Of a stretch of 45,492 bases of DNA, positions 22,106 to 31,643 are shown piece by piece. The stretch is from a virus. Both the position numbers and the translations under genes were made by a program. Below the pieces are notes generated by a model. That model saw only the letters and a program-made list of their open reading frames with translations, was not told the DNA's origin and searched no databases. The stretch is from positions 1-45,492 of IMG/VR virus record IMGVR_UViG_3300020377_000009; one strand, written 5' to 3'. The stretch's first letter is position 1; each line of letters opens with the position of its first letter.

Positions 22106-22685
22106 TGAAGTCAACATTATTCCAACTTTCTATTGCAGCATCCTCAATAGGCGATTCAACCCTTGATAAGATGCCATCATCATGTATTCCATAAAAGATC
22201 TTTTCATTATATATGAACCCGTCAATACCCTTATATTTTCTCATAAAATAATCACGATTCGTGTTGAAGTGATTCCATATATGTGTTTGCTCATGATTGG
22301 TCCATGCTAATACTGATGAATTGACTACCGTGTCAAATGCATGAGGTATGTAATATTTTTTCTCATGTCTTTTCCAGTATGCCGACACCATGTAAAGTTT
22401 ATCAAATCGAGTTAAGTATCGACTTGGATCATGATTAACTTTGATGTCAAGATCGAACAATAAACATTCTCCTTTTGCAGGAAAATCTTCTGAAAACAAT
22501 GCAAGTTTATTCCACCACTTTCTGAGGTGTGTATCAATATGAATACATTCTATGTCTACACCTTTTGGATCATCTGTATAACAAATAAACCTTGCATTAG
22601 GATAGTATTTATAGAGACTATGATATAAGTTATTCACATGAAGAGACTTATATAATGTCCCTTCCTTCACAAAAATTATGTTCAT
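22071..22685 (-). CDS. Glycosyltransferase-like protein
   Basis: 204 residues. The N-terminal strand MNIIFVKEGTLYKSLHVNNL, followed by YPNARFICYTDDP, KWWNKLALFSED and LLFDLDIKV (the DxD-like DLD near residues 78-80), is the pattern of GT-A enzymes that appears in the genes at 19309 and 23320 as well. The middle (YIPHAFDTVVNSSVLAW) matches the conserved small-residue block before the acceptor site. It is coupled to both neighbours by overlaps. Donor and acceptor are unknown. Confidence 0.6.
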   Translation of the reverse strand: MNIIFVKEGTLYKSLHVNNLYHSLYKYYPNARFICYTDDPKGVDIECIHIDTHLRKWWNKLALFSEDFPAKGECLLFDLDIKVNHDPSRYLTRFDKLYMVSAYWKRHEKKYYIPHAFDTVVNSSVLAWTNHEQTHIWNHFNTNRDYFMRKYKGIDGFIYNEKIFYGIHDDGILSRVESPIEDAAIESWNNVDFNEFGITVQKSA

Positions 22686-23323
22686 TTATCAATTACTTCT
22701 ATACTCTTTTCAAATGATGGATAAGTTATGCGATCGTCATAATGGTGTTGTCTTATATTTTTATCATGGTTATGATAGCCTATTCCTATCATATTTATGA
22801 TGTCATGATCTATATCTAATATTTCTTCTGTTTCATGTCTTCTGTGTTGTGCATTATATATGCCTGTTCTATAACCTAATATATTCGCAGCCAAAGCCAA
22901 ATATCCTATTGCAATACCTACAGATTTTTCTTCATCTTCTTTAGCAACTTTATTTTTTGTATTATCTTTTCCATCTACTATACCCATATTGTATTCTGCT
23001 TCAGTCCTAGCTCTTTCGCCATAATCTCTATTACTTACAAAAGCTATAACCAAATTTGCAAGAATTTGAGGATTACTGATTGCAAGATATGGATCATATC
23101 TGGCTGTAAAACTGTCAGACGTGTTGTGTATACGTTCGATAATATCTCTATCTTGAATAAACACTGCTTTATAAAATACTCGGTTTTGTTTACTAGGACA
23201 TGTCTTTACAATATATTTAAATGTTTCAATGTCTCTTTCAGGTATTGACTTAGATAGGTCCCAGTTCCTTTGACACCATGCCGATTGTTCTATAAGTTGT
23301 TCTAATATATGATTCTCTATCAT
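22682..23323 (-). CDS. Nitroreductase-family flavoenzyme
   Basis: 213 residues. CQRNWDLSKSIPERDIETF near the N-terminus and CPSKQNRVFYKAVFI (about 55-70) match the FMN-binding start of nitroreductase-type proteins. SVGIAIGYLALAANILGYRT (about 133-152) matches the central flavin-contacting helix, and NMIGIGYHN the final strand. These dimeric enzymes reduce nitro groups, quinones or act as dehydrogenases. Here it sits between two glycosyltransferase-like genes, overlapping each by 4 nt, so it may take part in making a modified sugar or amine; that is inference. Confidence 0.75.
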   Translation of the reverse strand: MIENHILEQLIEQSAWCQRNWDLSKSIPERDIETFKYIVKTCPSKQNRVFYKAVFIQDRDIIERIHNTSDSFTARYDPYLAISNPQILANLVIAFVSNRDYGERARTEAEYNMGIVDGKDNTKNKVAKEDEEKSVGIAIGYLALAANILGYRTGIYNAQHRRHETEEILDIDHDIINMIGIGYHNHDKNIRQHHYDDRITYPSFEKSIEVIDK

Positions 23324-24018
23324 CCGATAAACTTACTGTGATGTATTAGCACCACTCTTTCAGACCACTTTCCATCTACATTTAATATATCACCGTCAGT
23401 TGCATCATAATAAGCAGCATTTAAATCTAATGAATTTTGTTCTTTCCAACGAGCTGCTAAATGTGCAGGCGCCTCTATGTGTAAACCAACCGCATCACTT
23501 ACAAAATTTTGCTCACCAAAATAAGGTATTGTGACTATACCTTCTTGCCAGTATTTAGTCATCCATCTCATAGGATCTCTATAAAATATATCATATACTT
23601 CTGTAAGAGTATTTGCATGCCACTTATAGAATCCACCGTCGAGTTCACATGTCGGTTCAAGCGTCCACCATTTACTTAATGATCCTATTGCATTTTCTGG
23701 AACATCCATATCAAAAAGAGGTGTAGGATCATTGATAATCTCTTGATCAATATCCATTACGATACACATATCACCCTTTGAATATTTAACAAAATCTTTT
23801 TTAAAAAAATCTATTTTATACCATGCTTCACGGATAGACGGATTACTTTCTCTATCAAGTTTTATTTTTTTGATACCAGAAGCGAGCTTATCTTTCTTAT
23901 CTGTATAACAGTAGAAAGTAAACTCGCTCTTATAATATTTTTTGATTTGTTTGTATAGATTGTTTACGTTGTCTTTTGTAAACTTACTTCCATAATATAA
24001 CGTAAATATATGTAACAT
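23320..24018 (-). CDS. Glycosyltransferase-like protein (GT-A, DxD)
   Basis: 232 residues. MLHIFTLYYGSKFTKDNVNN leads to YYKSEFTFYCYTDKKDKL, then AWYKIDFFKK and DMCIVMDIDQEII, where DID (near residues 89-91) is the DxD motif. It continues with SKWWTLEPTCELDGGFY and ends VVLIHHSKFIG, resembling the closing strand of these enzymes. It is related in layout to the proteins at 22071 and 19309. It overlaps the nitroreductase gene by 4 nt. The target is unknown. Confidence 0.65.
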   Translation of the reverse strand: MLHIFTLYYGSKFTKDNVNNLYKQIKKYYKSEFTFYCYTDKKDKLASGIKKIKLDRESNPSIREAWYKIDFFKKDFVKYSKGDMCIVMDIDQEIINDPTPLFDMDVPENAIGSLSKWWTLEPTCELDGGFYKWHANTLTEVYDIFYRDPMRWMTKYWQEGIVTIPYFGEQNFVSDAVGLHIEAPAHLAARWKEQNSLDLNAAYYDATDGDILNVDGKWSERVVLIHHSKFIG

Positions 24019-24564
24019 TTAACTCATCAACTTAACAGCATGCCTCATCATTTCGATTGGTGTCTTTGCTTTTCTTAAAGAAGCCTTTGTCTTTGTGTCT
24101 TTATGATCTTTTATTTCTTGTAAGTCAAATAAGTATAGTTTAGTCATAAACATAAATTCTTTTACTTTTCTGTCTTTAGGTACGTCATTACTAAACATTG
24201 TATTTGAAATATCTTTATATATTTCTTCTCTTAGTTGGCGCTCAGTTTTAATCTGAACTTGTTCATCTTTTTGTTTTTCGTACTCATTCTTTGGAATCCA
24301 TCCTTCTTCTTGACCTATCTTGATAGCTGCTAACTCAAAATCACGTCTTTGTTGTCTATTTCTTTCTGCCGTTGCATCAATAATATCATCAAAGTTTATC
24401 TTACCGAGTTCTAACACCTCAAGGTATGCTTTATCTTTTGGGTCTACTTGAACATATTCCTGATACATTTCCTCATTATCTGGGTTTCCCCAAATGACTT
24501 CAATGGTGTCACGTTCAGGACTTGTAAAGACCGCGTCTATGAATACTTTATTTTTTAAGTCCAT
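24019..24564 (-). CDS. Charged conserved hypothetical protein
   Basis: 181 residues. The N-terminal 45 residues are beta-like with acidic loops (FIDAVFTSPERDTIEVIWGN). The rest is helical and highly charged (RNRQQRRDFELAAIKIGQEE, KQKDEQVQIKTERQLREEIY), with a C-terminus MMRHAVKLMS. It directly follows a fibre gene (2 nt). Position and composition would suit a fibre assembly chaperone, but no motif proves it. Confidence 0.5.
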   Translation of the reverse strand: MDLKNKVFIDAVFTSPERDTIEVIWGNPDNEEMYQEYVQVDPKDKAYLEVLELGKINFDDIIDATAERNRQQRRDFELAAIKIGQEEGWIPKNEYEKQKDEQVQIKTERQLREEIYKDISNTMFSNDVPKDRKVKEFMFMTKLYLFDLQEIKDHKDTKTKASLRKAKTPIEMMRHAVKLMS

Positions 24565-24565
24565 T

Positions 24566-25474
24566 TTAAATCCTTCTTATTCTTAAATGATTTGTAGAAA
24601 CAGTTGTAGCCGAACCGCCTGGAAACTCTTGAGCTCGATAATCATTTGTATTTACAAATCTTGTTTGATAGTTAGAACCATTCATTCTTGTATCAACCAT
24701 TGCTGATCCTCTGTTGTTTCCACTACCATTGATACTATATCTTATATGTATGCCTGAGTAGTACTTCATATTAAGATTCATAAATGTACCAAAGTTAGAT
24801 GCAGATATTGATTGAACATCTCCACCACTTGTTATCTGAGCCGGTAGAGTTACTGAAGGCGTTCCTCCAAAACCTTGATTTACACCATGAAGATAGTAGT
24901 TAGTAATTGTGGTTGGCTGATCATTTGTTTCTGCTATTCCGCCTGCAGTGTATGCACCTACATTTGCACGAGTATCAGTAAAAACCGGTACATTGCTTTG
25001 TAATGACATACCTGATACTGATGTAGATGTACTAATTCTATACGTACCATCTCTATCTGTTCCATCAACAAGCATATCAATTGCTGGAGAAAAGATAGTG
25101 TCAAACATATCAGTGTTAGTCATTGCTCTTACATCATTTCCATCATAGTAACAAAAGTTAGATACACCACTATCAGTTTGTACTGAACCTAAACCGCTTG
25201 TTTCAGAAAATCTATTATATGCAATTGAAATGTTTGCTGCATCACCTGTTTCACCAGATGTTGGAAACCTATCAACTCTTGTTAATGCAATACCAGCAAT
25301 TAAACGATTGTCATTTATTGTTCCTAAATTTCCACCGCTAGCAACTACTTGAAGAACTGTTCCAACACTAGACGCATGCCAAAATACCGCAGCATCTTTA
25401 AGTACATTAATTTGTGCCGTGGTCATTTCTTGAAGATCGCCACCATTGATAAAGAGAGGTGTTCTTACTGCCAT
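24566..25474 (-). CDS. Tail-fibre/virion structural protein
   Basis: 302 residues. It starts AVRTPLFINGGDLQEMTTAQ, a start found in virion proteins of marine T4-like phages. The body is beta-rich with Gly/Ser/Thr/Asn, for example SISASNFGTFMNLNMKYYSG (about 230-250), and ends in STNHLRIRRI. No enzyme motif is seen. It lies 2 nt from each neighbour, in the operon that runs from the 1751-residue protein. It is likely a small fibre or head/tail decoration subunit. Confidence 0.55.
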   Translation of the reverse strand: MAVRTPLFINGGDLQEMTTAQINVLKDAAVFWHASSVGTVLQVVASGGNLGTINDNRLIAGIALTRVDRFPTSGETGDAANISIAYNRFSETSGLGSVQTDSGVSNFCYYDGNDVRAMTNTDMFDTIFSPAIDMLVDGTDRDGTYRISTSTSVSGMSLQSNVPVFTDTRANVGAYTAGGIAETNDQPTTITNYYLHGVNQGFGGTPSVTLPAQITSGGDVQSISASNFGTFMNLNMKYYSGIHIRYSINGSGNNRGSAMVDTRMNGSNYQTRFVNTNDYRAQEFPGGSATTVSTNHLRIRRI

Positions 25475-25476
25475 GA

Positions 25477-26184
25477 TTAAGATCCCGGTGATCTAAGCGT
25501 CTTTATTATCGTACCCGATGAGTTTCTGATATTTAAAGTTACCGTACTGTTAAAGTCTGCACTGACTATGGTATTATCTGCAATCTTTGCTGAAGTCACC
25601 GCACCTGTTCCAATTGTTAATGCACCACTTGATGCGAGTGTTGCGTCACCTGATACTGCTACTTCTTCATAACTTGTATTATCACCTACGAGTATTTTAC
25701 CTGCAGTATTGTCTGGCATTTTTAAGGTGTCCATATCAACTTCACCGGTAACATTAACACCTGTTGCGGTTGTAGCTATTTTTGATGCTCCGTTATGAGC
25801 TAGTGTAACTGCACCACCGTCTACTGCTACAATATAATCTGCTGTGTTACCTGCATTAGAAAGATTAACCTGACTGCTAAGTACCCTTAATGCACCTGTG
25901 CCGGCATCTTTGATAAATGAATTACTTCCATCATGATAAAGTAATAGATCATCACCATCACCTATCCTTATTGATGGACCATCACCTGCTGCATTTGTAG
26001 AGTCTGCAATGTCTATCTTAGTAAATTCTTCACCAGCTCTTAGTTCATTTAAACAACTTACTAAATCAGATCCAGTGAAACCTGCATCTAAACTTGCAAG
26101 ATCTCCTTGGTTAGTACCAAGTGTATTTGTCTTTGTTCTCCACTGATCAAAGGTGTCTGTAAGTGCTACATTTATTATTGCCAT
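25477..26184 (-). CDS. Tail-fibre protein
   Basis: 235 residues. NVALTDTFDQWRTKTNTLG is the N-terminal attachment segment common in marine T4-like fibres. Then GDDLLLYHDGSNSFIKD near residue 80 and KIATTATGVNVTGEVDMDTL near 140 are typical fibre beta-helix pieces. ALTIGTGAVTSAKIADNTIV near 190-210 is the trimer-stem linker. The C-terminus (TVTLNIRNSSGTIIKTL) is short, so the receptor-binding part may be supplied by another gene. Confidence 0.6.
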   Translation of the reverse strand: MAIINVALTDTFDQWRTKTNTLGTNQGDLASLDAGFTGSDLVSCLNELRAGEEFTKIDIADSTNAAGDGPSIRIGDGDDLLLYHDGSNSFIKDAGTGALRVLSSQVNLSNAGNTADYIVAVDGGAVTLAHNGASKIATTATGVNVTGEVDMDTLKMPDNTAGKILVGDNTSYEEVAVSGDATLASSGALTIGTGAVTSAKIADNTIVSADFNSTVTLNIRNSSGTIIKTLRSPGS

Positions 26185-26378
26185 TTTTTAAGAACCTCTT
26201 TCATCATTAGTTTTAATTCTGCAACATCTTCTTTCAGCTGCTTCATCTCGTCTGCTTTGCTCTGTGCTTCTTGTTGTCTGCGTCTTGCTGCTTCAAGTGC
26301 ACTACTATCTGTATTTATAATGGCCATGTTGTGGATATCTCTTACCAAGCTGTTATGGCCTTCAATTCCTACTTTCAT
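26175..26378 (-). CDS. Small coiled-coil protein of the fibre operon
   Basis: 67 residues: MKVGIEGHNSLVRDIHNMAI, then a long coiled coil rich in Ala, Glu, Lys and Gln (ALEAARRRQQEAQSKADEM to the end). An internal ATG at 26327 exists, but the first 17 residues fit similar small proteins of this group. It is coupled by one-base overlap (TAATG) to the 1751-residue protein. Possibly a connector or chaperone. Confidence 0.55.
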   Translation of the reverse strand: MKVGIEGHNSLVRDIHNMAIINTDSSALEAARRRQQEAQSKADEMKQLKEDVAELKLMMKEVLKKWQ

Positions 26379-29300
26379 TACGTACCTAATGCAATCACTC
26401 TAAAGTCTTTTATTCTTGGAACTTTAGTTGATTGTGTTGACTTCAAACAAACCTTAATCTGGAATGTTGTAAAGTTTGGATTAATATTATTAATTGTATA
26501 TTGATAATCTCTGAATACTGTTGTATCATCTGTTGTTGCTACTGCAGAGTCTTGTGTACATAATGTATATCCAAGTGTGTTAAAATCTACATCAGAAGAT
26601 GATTCTTGTGATCTGTAGTAAACTTCAATCTCAGCACCACTTGGTCTGTTTGCTGCAAACATGATTCTTAGTGCTTGGCTGTTTGTATCTAAGTTGATTT
26701 GTCTTGTGATATATTTTGCCAAACCACTTCCACCTGTAGCTGCTGTTTCTGGCAAGAAGTTTTGTACTATATTACCTCCTGTACCTGATGCAATAGGCTT
26801 ATCAACTCTATTGTTGATATTAACAAGTGATACTCTTTCAAGATCAATCATTGGACTTAAGAAATCATTTGTTGATGCCATGACTAATTGCATTATACCA
26901 GATTTATTTCCGCTGTTACTATTAGTTTCATTAATGGCTGATGCTAACATCTGTGGTACATCAAAGAAATAGTTTTCATTTGGTATGAATGGCCTGAATG
27001 ATGTAGGTGTTCCACCGTATGCACTTTCTGATCCGGCAAGTGATTTGCCTTTTAGAAGTTTTATACCATAAGATGTGGATGTTCCAGGCAGTACCATTTC
27101 TTGTACAATCGGATACATCGAATCAAACATTTTATTTTCAGTTGCGGTTACTCCTATTCCTGCACCTTGAGCTGCTGAAGTTGCAGCTGATCCTGATACA
27201 GTAATTGTGTATCTATCTTGTTCTACATCTGCAATTGTATGGTTTCCATTTAATTGGCCTGTTGTCAATCCACCAACTGTTGCGGCTCCTGCAAGAGTTA
27301 CCGTACTGCCAACTGTCATACCATGGTTTTTATGTTCTACTGTAACTACATTAGATCCACTTGTTGTTATGAGAGGTGAACCTTCTAACAGTCTAGCTGG
27401 AATTGCTTTATTTTCAAAGATGCTTACATTTGATACACCAGTGTTAAATACCGCTCTTGACACTGTGAATTTTAAGTCTTTAGTTTGATCTGCAGACCAT
27501 GTTGAACCGTTTTGTGATTTAAATAATACACCTGCATAAGGTGTCTTTGAAATTCTTCTTGTAGTTCCTAGATTAGTTTGTCCAAGTTCTGCTACATAAG
27601 CTTCGTATTCTATACTATTGGCCAATAGACATATTGCATATTCAACATTTGGTCTTAGATAGATTGGACCAGCAAATGTAAATTCTGTAACGCTACTTCC
27701 ATCATTTGATATATTAACACCGCTTGCAGATTTTACAACTTCTCCAAGTGGAACAATTTCAGTACTTGGATAACCATTTACAACTGTTCGTATTTGAAGT
27801 GTAATTGGAATATTAGCATCTTTCTTCTTAAAGAAACAACCTACCTTAGTTATAAATGCCCCTTGTTCATTATCGATTAAGAATGTTTGAGCAAGTGGAT
27901 CAACCCATCCGATTGTCCTTGAGCCAATAACCATTCTTGAAACGTTTGTTTGTGATTCACTCAAAGATTCTTGTGTAAGTCTTGGTGATCTTAAGCTTAC
28001 TTCTTGCGTAGTGTTAATTAAACCTCTTGCAATGTATTGAGCCTGACCTGATGAAGTTATATTTGCATCAACATTATTTGCATCATCTACAAGCTTGAAG
28101 TTTCTTTGGCCTGTTCTAAATCTTGTTGTTGCAGTATTTGGAATATAAAATTCTCCAAATAATTCACCAGCTGCGTCTGTTATAAGATTACCGCTTCCAT
28201 CCGGATGTGCAGTAGCTGATGCATTTGGCTCAGCATCCCATGAGGTAGCTGCAAACCTTACAAACGCACCTGATGTTATTTCTCTACAAAAACTACTTAC
28301 ATCAATATCATCAAAGAATGGAAATAATCTTGTGTTTGGCTTAAATCGAGTTGCATGGAATCTTACTCTTCGTGACCTGATAAATGGTGCAAAGTTAACA
28401 TCAACAACTCTTTCACCCATACTTTCTTGTACACTTCCCGGTGCAACTCTTGTTCTTGTACCAGTTCTATTCAATCTTGTTGTTGTTGTCTGAATAGTAT
28501 TTTCAAAAACTCGTCTTCCACTTCTACCTCGGTCTGTGCTAATTTGTCGGCCAGTCCATTGAGTTTGCCACTCGTTCCAAACTGTTCCTAAAACACCATC
28601 CTCATCTTGAAGTGCATTTACTACATCAAATAATCCTTGGTTATCAACAATAAGTTCTGGTCTTGTGTCTGTGTCTTTCCATTCATCACTTTCAGGTGTA
28701 AGGTCAATATTACCAATCCATGCAAATACATCGTATGGGTTTACATTTTCTACTCCTGATGCAAAAGGCTGATCGATAATAGTTGTATTAGTATATGGAA
28801 GTGTTAGAAAATCTCCAGTTACCTGATAGTTAGATGATAAAGGAGTGTTGATCTCAAACCTTGAAATACCTTCATAATATTGCGGTCTGGCTTCACCATT
28901 TTCTGCGTCCATTGAAATATGATAATCTGGGTTAGATGGATCACCGATGTTATGACCGTAAAATGGATCAACTACAAAGCCATTTTTAAATCTATCAACA
29001 TTGTTTGAGTCAAGAATTTGTTGTTGACCTGCTTCTCTTTCAAGCAGTGATAGTGATGTGAAGTATTCGAGGTTGTCAATACGATCTTCTAGTTTACCGA
29101 TGTCTCTCATAGTAAATCGTTTATTGTCAAAATATTCTACTTCAACATCATCTGTGTTAAATGTGTATGCACCAAGCTTTATGGTATATAGTGTCATACC
29201 ATCATCTGGATCTCTTGGAGTTGGAGGTGTTTGACTACTTACACCCTTAATCGCCTTGAATTGTCCTTCTTGATCCAAGAATATCTTGTCTGTTCTTGGT

Positions 29301-31633
29301 AGATGAAATTGAAAGTCTGCAATAATATTTGAGTTTACTTTTGGAATCTCTAAAGGTAAACTACCAGTTCCACTAAATCCTGTTCCAGCATCATTAATTC
29401 TTGGTCTGAAATCTAATACATCTCTGAGTTCAACTTTACCGCCTGTTGTAGGTGTAAAGGATGGAATCAATGCGTAGTCAACTGCACCATCATATGAGTC
29501 TACCGAGAAATAATCACCAGCACCTGCCGAGAAGAATTTAAATGTAATTAGCAATCTTCCTGTAGGTGCAAGTGCACCAGGTTTACGTGTAATACTACCA
29601 AGACCATAGAAGTTATCTCTTTGTCCATTATCAAGTGTAAATCTAGATGTAATATCTGTATCAGATGTTGTAGCATTTGTACTGAAGTCTGCTGCCATAT
29701 GAACTGAAGTTAACTCAAAAATATCGGCTTTTCCTAACGATATTGAAGATGCCGTTGCATTACCTGATGTAGTAATCTGTAATGTTTGACCGCTGTTCAA
29801 TGTTTTTTGTGATTCTTGTGCAATTGATTTAACTACTGTCGCTATTAACGTAAGTGATGCTGTTCCTGTAATACCTTGGCTGTTAAGATCTATTGAAATG
29901 TTGATGTTATTTGTTCCACTTACTGTAATTGCACTTACAGCATCATATACATCACCTGTTCCTGAATTACATAAGTAATAATCGTTTGCAGTTAGTGGTA
30001 TTTGAAATGATTCATTTGATCCTGCACCAAGTGTATCGGTTGCAACACCACTTGTTGTTGTTAGTGGTATTACACGTCTTGCTGTTAGTGTAGTATCAAC
30101 CGCGTTTGTATCAGTTCTTATTGTCTTTACAGCTTTATTTGGAAGCGGACGTAGTAAGTTATTATTACCTGTACTAAACATCTGTGCTTTACCGCCGGAT
30201 TGTACAAAGTCACCGCTAAAGTCACTTGACGTGGAGCCGCCAGTTTTTAAGAATGTTTCTGCATCATCTACAAATGTTTTTCCTGAGTTCATCTGTACAT
30301 CAAAGATGAATAGGTTATATTGTTCTGTTCCTGATCCAGCAGTTCCTGAGAAGAATTCAATTGCTCTTACTCTTGCTGTTCCTACAACTGCCGAAGATCC
30401 ATCAATAAGATTAATTTTTTCAAATTCATTTACATTCGGTAAGTTCATTTGAACACCAGATGTTGGTTGAATTCTTGTAAAGTTACCAAGTGTAAATGGT
30501 GTAATTGAGTTAACTACTTGTTCGGTTTCTCTTGCTTTATCAATCGCAACAAATTTAGCCTGAGTAGTTTCTATTTCGTATCCTCTTACATATGCTTTAC
30601 CGGGTTCTAGTCCAATAGCAAGTTTTGATTCAAGACCTCCTCCAGCGGCTGAAAAGATTCCGCGATTATTTCCAGTTAATAGATGCTCTCTTACATCAAT
30701 ATTAAATGGTCTTACTGTATAGTTACCAGATTCATCAAATGTTCTTCTTGCAAATGTATCTTCGAGAACTGAGTATTCTGTACTTCTGATTTGTTGTTTG
30801 ATTATACCGTTTTCAACTCTCATAAGTTCGATAAAGGTACTATCGGTTGTTTGAGCAGTCGTAAATTTTGAAAGTGTTAAATCAATTTTATATCTGTGTG
30901 CACCAGGAGCAGCAAAGTTCGGAGATCCTGTAGCGTTATCAACTAATGATGCATCTTCTGTAGTTGTCTGAAAAACTTCGGTAACATTTAAACCGATTCG
31001 ATATGAAGGTGTATCTCCATACTTATCAAGTACGAGTGTTTGAGATGTTACAAATGCAAATATTCCATTTACGTAATAGATACCTGGCTGAATTGAAACT
31101 GCAGAACCAAATCCTACATCACTTGCCGAGCTGTTGATTGTTGCTCCTCTTGTTGTACCACTTACACCGACACCTTGAACAACTTCACTTGCCGCAAATG
31201 TTTTTGTGGTGTTATTTGTTCCTGAGTTTGTGTATTTTACGAATAATGTTAATGCATCACTTCCAGTTGCTGCTACAGTTCCTACAACTTTTGCTGTTAC
31301 TCCATTAGTTTGGCCTGTGATAGTAATTCCTTGGAAATCTGTTCTATAACCTTCAACATCTGCCGAGTTATGAACTGCGTTAACTTTGATAAATCCATAT
31401 TCAAGGTCAAGTGCTGTTCCTCCGGGAAGAACCATTGCACCTTCTTCAAATATGTGATCAGCAAAATTTGTTACTTGTTGCTGCAATGTTGTTTGCAGCT
31501 GTGTCATTTCTCTAGCTTGTATTGCTACAGAAGGTCTAAATAATATCCTATAGTATTTTTCTTGAGGTTTTTTGCCGTCTGCGCCCGTTACTAGAAAATC
31601 ATCATAGTACGGTGATACATTAAAGTCTGCCAT
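26378..31633 (-). CDS. Very large fibre/baseplate structural protein (DUF4815-like N-terminus)
   Basis: 1751 residues. The N-terminus ADFNVSPYYDDFLVTG, then YYRILFRPSVAIQAREMTQL, resembles the DUF4815 proteins of T4-like cyanophages. A middle part of beta domains (about 450-800) and another conserved block (EYFDNKRFTMRDIGKLEDRI, about 830-850) follow. A basic segment (about 1090-1110) and a C-terminal third with IGSRTIGWVDPLAQTFLIDN, then fibre-like domains, complete it. It occupies the place of T4 genes 9-10 after gene 8. It probably links baseplate and fibres; the exact role is not known. An AGGA ribosome-binding site precedes the ATG. Confidence 0.65.
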   Translation of the reverse strand: MADFNVSPYYDDFLVTGADGKKPQEKYYRILFRPSVAIQAREMTQLQTTLQQQVTNFADHIFEEGAMVLPGGTALDLEYGFIKVNAVHNSADVEGYRTDFQGITITGQTNGVTAKVVGTVAATGSDALTLFVKYTNSGTNNTTKTFAASEVVQGVGVSGTTRGATINSSASDVGFGSAVSIQPGIYYVNGIFAFVTSQTLVLDKYGDTPSYRIGLNVTEVFQTTTEDASLVDNATGSPNFAAPGAHRYKIDLTLSKFTTAQTTDSTFIELMRVENGIIKQQIRSTEYSVLEDTFARRTFDESGNYTVRPFNIDVREHLLTGNNRGIFSAAGGGLESKLAIGLEPGKAYVRGYEIETTQAKFVAIDKARETEQVVNSITPFTLGNFTRIQPTSGVQMNLPNVNEFEKINLIDGSSAVVGTARVRAIEFFSGTAGSGTEQYNLFIFDVQMNSGKTFVDDAETFLKTGGSTSSDFSGDFVQSGGKAQMFSTGNNNLLRPLPNKAVKTIRTDTNAVDTTLTARRVIPLTTTSGVATDTLGAGSNESFQIPLTANDYYLCNSGTGDVYDAVSAITVSGTNNINISIDLNSQGITGTASLTLIATVVKSIAQESQKTLNSGQTLQITTSGNATASSISLGKADIFELTSVHMAADFSTNATTSDTDITSRFTLDNGQRDNFYGLGSITRKPGALAPTGRLLITFKFFSAGAGDYFSVDSYDGAVDYALIPSFTPTTGGKVELRDVLDFRPRINDAGTGFSGTGSLPLEIPKVNSNIIADFQFHLPRTDKIFLDQEGQFKAIKGVSSQTPPTPRDPDDGMTLYTIKLGAYTFNTDDVEVEYFDNKRFTMRDIGKLEDRIDNLEYFTSLSLLEREAGQQQILDSNNVDRFKNGFVVDPFYGHNIGDPSNPDYHISMDAENGEARPQYYEGISRFEINTPLSSNYQVTGDFLTLPYTNTTIIDQPFASGVENVNPYDVFAWIGNIDLTPESDEWKDTDTRPELIVDNQGLFDVVNALQDEDGVLGTVWNEWQTQWTGRQISTDRGRSGRRVFENTIQTTTTRLNRTGTRTRVAPGSVQESMGERVVDVNFAPFIRSRRVRFHATRFKPNTRLFPFFDDIDVSSFCREITSGAFVRFAATSWDAEPNASATAHPDGSGNLITDAAGELFGEFYIPNTATTRFRTGQRNFKLVDDANNVDANITSSGQAQYIARGLINTTQEVSLRSPRLTQESLSESQTNVSRMVIGSRTIGWVDPLAQTFLIDNEQGAFITKVGCFFKKKDANIPITLQIRTVVNGYPSTEIVPLGEVVKSASGVNISNDGSSVTEFTFAGPIYLRPNVEYAICLLANSIEYEAYVAELGQTNLGTTRRISKTPYAGVLFKSQNGSTWSADQTKDLKFTVSRAVFNTGVSNVSIFENKAIPARLLEGSPLITTSGSNVVTVEHKNHGMTVGSTVTLAGAATVGGLTTGQLNGNHTIADVEQDRYTITVSGSAATSAAQGAGIGVTATENKMFDSMYPIVQEMVLPGTSTSYGIKLLKGKSLAGSESAYGGTPTSFRPFIPNENYFFDVPQMLASAINETNSNSGNKSGIMQLVMASTNDFLSPMIDLERVSLVNINNRVDKPIASGTGGNIVQNFLPETAATGGSGLAKYITRQINLDTNSQALRIMFAANRPSGAEIEVYYRSQESSSDVDFNTLGYTLCTQDSAVATTDDTTVFRDYQYTINNINPNFTTFQIKVCLKSTQSTKVPRIKDFRVIALGT

Positions 31634-31643
31634 GTTTTATGTC

